Position numbers and translations under genes: made by a program. From Vulcanimicrobiia bacterium (GTDB lineage: Bacteria; Vulcanimicrobiota; Vulcanimicrobiia; Vulcanimicrobiales; Vulcanimicrobiaceae), in the NCBI GenBank assembly GCA_025451135.1, contig JANWKW010000145.1, positions 1 to 16,874 on the forward strand: 16,874 nucleotides of DNA, written 5' to 3'. Below are positions 14,245-16,874 of this stretch, one piece after another. Positions within the stretch are counted from its first letter, which is position 1; every line of letters begins with the position of its first letter. Below the pieces are notes generated by a model, which worked only from the letters and a program-made list of their open reading frames with translations, ran no database searches and was not told the origin of the DNA.

Positions 14245-15525
14245 GTGCAAGCAGCGTTGACGCGGATGCGGTCGAGTTCGTTCCTCCGGCAAGGCGTGCT
14301 CGTCTTCGCGGGCTCCACGTTCCTCAACGCGGCCGGCTTCGTCTACCACATGATCGCGAGCCGCACGCTCGGTCCGGCCGAGTACGGGACGCTCTACGCC
14401 TTGATCGCAGCGCTCGGGATCGCCTCCGGGCCGATCGTCGTCGCGATCCCGGTCATCTCGCGCTTCGCCGCCGAGTTCGCGGCGCGCGGAGATCGCGCGC
14501 ATCTGCGCGGGCTCGCGGTCGGTCTCGGCCGCACGTGCGTCGTCCTGCTCCTGGCGGTGACCATCGCCGCCGCGGCAGCCGCCGTCCCGATCGGCGCGTT
14601 TCTGCACGCGCCGGCTTGGGCGATCCCGGCGACCGCCGTGCTGCTGGTCGCGATCTTCGCCGGGAGCGCCTACCGGGCGTTCGTCCAGGGACTGCTCGAC
14701 TTCGAGGGGTACGCGCTCTCGACCGTGATCGAAGGCGTCGCCAAGCTGATCGCGACGGTCGCCTTCGCGACGATCGGCTGGCGGCTGTTCGGCGCGCTCG
14801 GCGGATTCATCGCGGGCAGCGCGGTCGGCGCCGGCATCGCCTTGCAGCGCGTGTTCGTGCGCACGATGCGCTCGCCCGAGGCGCCGGTCCGCTACGACTG
14901 GCGCCGTATCGCGCACGCCACCGCCGGCTCGGCGGCGCTTGCGGTGAGCGCCTCGCTGTTCGGCAAGATCGACGTCGTGATCGTCAAGCACGCGTTCGAC
15001 GCGACCCAGGCCGGCATCTATTCGGCCGCCGCGCTCGGCGGCAGCATCCTGCTGTTCGGCGTCGGCTTCGTGCCGGCGGTCCTGCTGCCGCAGGCGGCCG
15101 ATCGGCATACCCGCGGCGAAGCGACGGCCGGCGTGCTGATGGCGTCGTGCGGCGTGCTGCTCGCCTTCGGCGCGGCCTGCCTGGCGGTGTTCGCGTTCTT
15201 CGGCCCGCTGCTGCTGCGGGTGCTGGTCGGCCCGCAATACGCGGCCGCCGACGGTCTGCTGGTCTGGTACGGCGTCGCGATGCTCTTCGTCGCGCTGATC
15301 ACCGCGCTCGGCTCGTACGGGATCGCCGTCCACCGGCTGGCCTTCGGCTGGGCGGTCGTGCTCGGATCGGTGCTGACGTGGATCGCGATCGCGTCGTATC
15401 ACCCGACCTTGGATGCGGTCGTGCGCGTCCTGGCGGCCGGCGCGGCGCTCACGGCGGTGGCGACCGCGGCGTCGATCGGCGTGGAGTCGGCGCGCGCGCC
15501 GCGCCGCCCGGCTGGGCCGGCCTGA
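14245..15525 (+). CDS. Wzx-like polysaccharide/oligosaccharide flippase
   Basis: A 426-residue polytopic membrane protein of the MOP superfamily (oligosaccharide flippase, Pfam-type polysaccharide synthase). About twelve hydrophobic segments are visible. The start VLVFAGSTFLNAAGFVYHMIASRTLGPAEYGTLYALIA matches the Wzx/RfbX N-terminus: a helix, the LGPxEYG turn and the second helix. Such proteins flip undecaprenyl-linked O-antigen or exopolysaccharide units to the periplasm. The only well-spaced start is GTG 14245 with weak GAGA upstream; ATG 14266 would also keep all helices. The TGA overlaps ATG of rmlD (TGATG), so they are one operon and the flipped glycan likely contains rhamnose or a related 6-deoxyhexose. 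Confidence 0.88.
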   Translation: MQAALTRMRSSSFLRQGVLVFAGSTFLNAAGFVYHMIASRTLGPAEYGTLYALIAALGIASGPIVVAIPVISRFAAEFAARGDRAHLRGLAVGLGRTCVVLLLAVTIAAAAAAVPIGAFLHAPAWAIPATAVLLVAIFAGSAYRAFVQGLLDFEGYALSTVIEGVAKLIATVAFATIGWRLFGALGGFIAGSAVGAGIALQRVFVRTMRSPEAPVRYDWRRIAHATAGSAALAVSASLFGKIDVVIVKHAFDATQAGIYSAAALGGSILLFGVGFVPAVLLPQAADRHTRGEATAGVLMASCGVLLAFGAACLAVFAFFGPLLLRVLVGPQYAAADGLLVWYGVAMLFVALITALGSYGIAVHRLAFGWAVVLGSVLTWIAIASYHPTLDAVVRVLAAGAALTAVATAASIGVESARAPRRPAGPA

Positions 15526-16379
15526 TGCGCGTCCTGGTCTTCGGCGGATCCGGACAGCTCGGCTCGGAGATCGTGCGACGCTGGACCGATTGCGAGATCG
15601 CCGCTCCCGCCAGTGCGGATGTGGACGTCGAGGACGCGGCCGCGGTCGCGTCGTCGATCGCGGCCCACGCGCCGGACGTGGTCGTCAACTGCACCGCCTT
15701 CCACAACGTCGACGTCTGCGAGCGCGAGCCGGCACGCGCCTTCGCGGTGAACGCCACCGCAGTCGAAGGGATGGCGCGCGCGGCCCGCGCCGCGGGCGCG
15801 GCGTTCGTCACCATCAGCACCGACTACGTCTTCGACGGCGAGACCGACCGGCCGTACCGCGAGACCGACGAACCGCGACCGCTCTCGCAGTACGGCGCGT
15901 CGAAGCTCGAGGGCGAACGGCGCGTCGAACGGCTGCAGATGGACGCGTACGTGGTGCGCACGTGCGGCCTCTACGGCACGCGCGTCAGCTCTTCGAAGGG
16001 CTACACGTTCGTCGACCGGGTGCTCGCGAAGGCGCGCGCCGGCGAGCCGCAGGCGATCGTCGACGACGCGTTCGCGTCGCCCACCTATGCCGCCCATCTG
16101 GCCGCCGCGCTGCGCGGGTTGATCGAGACGCGCCGCTACGGGCTCTACCACGCCGCCGACGCCGGGCCGGTCTCGTGGTTCGCGTTCGCCTCCGAGGCCT
16201 TGCGCCGGGCCGGGATCGACGGACCGCTCGAACCCACGAGCCGGGCGGCCTGGAAGCCCGAGACCCCGCGCCCCCGCTTTTCCGCCCTCGCGTCGGAGCG
16301 GCTGGCCGCCCTGGGCTTCGCCATGCCGACCTGGGGCGAAGGCCTGAGCGACTATCTTCGCGATAAATTAGCGCCGTAG
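15525..16379 (+). CDS. rmlD: dTDP-4-dehydrorhamnose reductase
   Basis: A 284-residue NAD(P)H-dependent short-chain dehydrogenase/reductase that makes dTDP-L-rhamnose from its 4-keto form. The Rossmann start MRVLVFGGSGQLGSEI carries GGSGQLG (7-13); VVNCTAFHNVDVCEREPARAF is the family block where RmlD normally has NAAAYTAVDxAE; STDYVFDG (98-105) and the catalytic Tyr123-x3-Lys127 (YGASKLEGE) complete the active site. VRTCGLYG and the DDAFASPTYAAHLA segment bind the sugar nucleotide. The replacement of the usual AAYTAVD by AFHNVD is a notable difference. ATG 15525 overlaps the flippase stop. The matching rmlA and rmlB are not in this window. Confidence 0.9.
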   Translation: MRVLVFGGSGQLGSEIVRRWTDCEIAAPASADVDVEDAAAVASSIAAHAPDVVVNCTAFHNVDVCEREPARAFAVNATAVEGMARAARAAGAAFVTISTDYVFDGETDRPYRETDEPRPLSQYGASKLEGERRVERLQMDAYVVRTCGLYGTRVSSSKGYTFVDRVLAKARAGEPQAIVDDAFASPTYAAHLAAALRGLIETRRYGLYHAADAGPVSWFAFASEALRRAGIDGPLEPTSRAAWKPETPRPRFSALASERLAALGFAMPTWGEGLSDYLRDKLAP

Positions 16380-16382
16380 ACT

Positions 16383-16874
16383 ATGGAACTTCGAATCGAT
16401 CCCACCGCGGTCAAACGCTGCCGCTCGCTCGCGAGCGCCGTGGCCGCGCCCGTTGCCGCGTTCATCGCCGGACACTCGACCGTCGCGGTGGAGCGCTCGG
16501 TGCTGCGCCTGCTCGGCATCGACGGGGTCGGCCACGACGAGATCCCGCTGCCCAACGCGATCTTGGACGGACTCGCGCCCGAGCGGCGCGGGCGGGGCAT
16601 CGCCCTGCCGTTCGGCCGCGCTCTGGCCGAGACGGGACTGCGGCCGCAGGAGGTCGCCGATGCCTTGGCCGGCGGCACCTGGACGCTCGACGCCTTCGAT
16701 GCCGTCCCCGAGGCGGCTGCGCGCGGCGCGCTCGCGCCGTTCGTCGAGCGCGGGCTCGAACGCGTGCGGGCCGGACGCGCGCGGCGCGAAGAGAGGCTCG
16801 CGCGCCATCCGCAGACGCAGGCGCCGCTGCTCTACGTGATAGTCGCCAGCGGCAACATCTACGAGGACCGTTCG
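16383..16874 (+). CDS. kamD: Lysine 5,6-aminomutase alpha subunit, N-terminal part (runs off the right edge)
   Basis: The first 164 codons of a gene that continues past the window. MELRIDPTAVKRCRSLASAV, HSTVAVERSVLRLLGIDGV, IPLPNAILDGL, and PLLYVIVASGNIYEDRS align block by block with the Clostridium KamD N-terminus (HTTVTVERAVCRLLGIDGVD..., PLLYVIVATGNIYED). KamDE uses adenosylcobalamin and PLP to move the terminal amino group of lysine or beta-lysine from C6 to C5 in lysine fermentation. The alpha subunit carries most of the TIM-barrel; the PLP and B12-binding KamE should lie downstream. ATG 16383 starts three bases after rmlD with no clear Shine-Dalgarno site. Ornithine aminomutase (OraE-like) is less likely because of the close KamD match. 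Confidence 0.88.
   Translation, partial: MELRIDPTAVKRCRSLASAVAAPVAAFIAGHSTVAVERSVLRLLGIDGVGHDEIPLPNAILDGLAPERRGRGIALPFGRALAETGLRPQEVADALAGGTWTLDAFDAVPEAAARGALAPFVERGLERVRAGRARREERLARHPQTQAPLLYVIVASGNIYEDRS

Noticed and set aside
13617..15524. Long plus-strand frame upstream of and in frame with rmlD
   Set aside because: It runs opposite rmlC and through the flippase in another frame; composition is Arg/Ala-rich with no domain. RmlD starts at 15525 with its Rossmann motif.
1..16874. tRNA, rRNA, CRISPR, insertion sequence, prophage or attachment site
   Set aside because: None seen: no cloverleaf-like repeats, no spaced direct repeats, no transposase or integrase motifs. The toxin-antitoxin pair is the only mobile-type cargo and shows no flanking repeats.

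Overview
This is a GC-rich, gene-dense bacterial chromosomal window. An LptD-like outer-membrane assembly protein, three lipoprotein or exported proteins and several envelope-glycan genes point to a diderm (outer-membrane) bacterium. GC content, non-ATG starts (GTG, TTG, apparently ATT) and an S53 lipoprotein would suit a poorly characterised high-GC lineage such as Eremiobacterota/WPS-2. That placement is inference only; no rRNA is present. I saw no tRNA, insertion sequence or CRISPR array, and no gene-free stretch longer than about 110 bases.

Layout. 1-242 (-): start of a family-2 glycosyltransferase with a damaged DDGS-type motif. 302-961 (+): lipoprotein. 971-3711 (-): LptD-like protein followed, with an ATGA overlap, by an exported protein carrying a CBM20-like starch-binding fold. 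3805-7198 (+): deoB (phosphopentomutase), a polyprenyl-phosphate sugar-1-phosphate transferase started at TTG, and a MurJ-family flippase whose only plausible start is ATT overlapping the previous stop. 7305-9119 (+): an S53 (sedolisin) serine-carboxyl protease lipoprotein in which a shortened propeptide-like domain lies after, not before, the catalytic domain. A hairpin terminator closes this block.

9190-10880 (-): a LysN-like aminotransferase coupled to a small two-beta-alpha-beta protein. Divergent from it, 10943-11636 (+) is an AbrB/VapC toxin-antitoxin pair behind a very good -35/-10 promoter placed so that the mRNA should be leaderless. 11633-14183 (-): rmlC-type epimerase, ECF sigma factor, zinc-binding anti-sigma factor, and a membrane protein with a bactofilin-like beta-helical head; the last three genes overlap. 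14245-16874 (+): Wzx-like flippase, RmlD-type dTDP-rhamnose reductase, and the first 164 codons of lysine 5,6-aminomutase alpha subunit (KamD).

Together the genes mostly serve the cell envelope: lipid-linked glycan initiation (sugar-1-P transferase), flipping (MurJ, Wzx), deoxysugar supply (RmlC, RmlD), outer-membrane assembly (LptD-like) and envelope signalling (sigma/anti-sigma/membrane head). Best candidates for something new are the C-terminally relocated S53 propeptide, the sigma/anti-sigma/beta-helix membrane operon, and the ATT-started MurJ.
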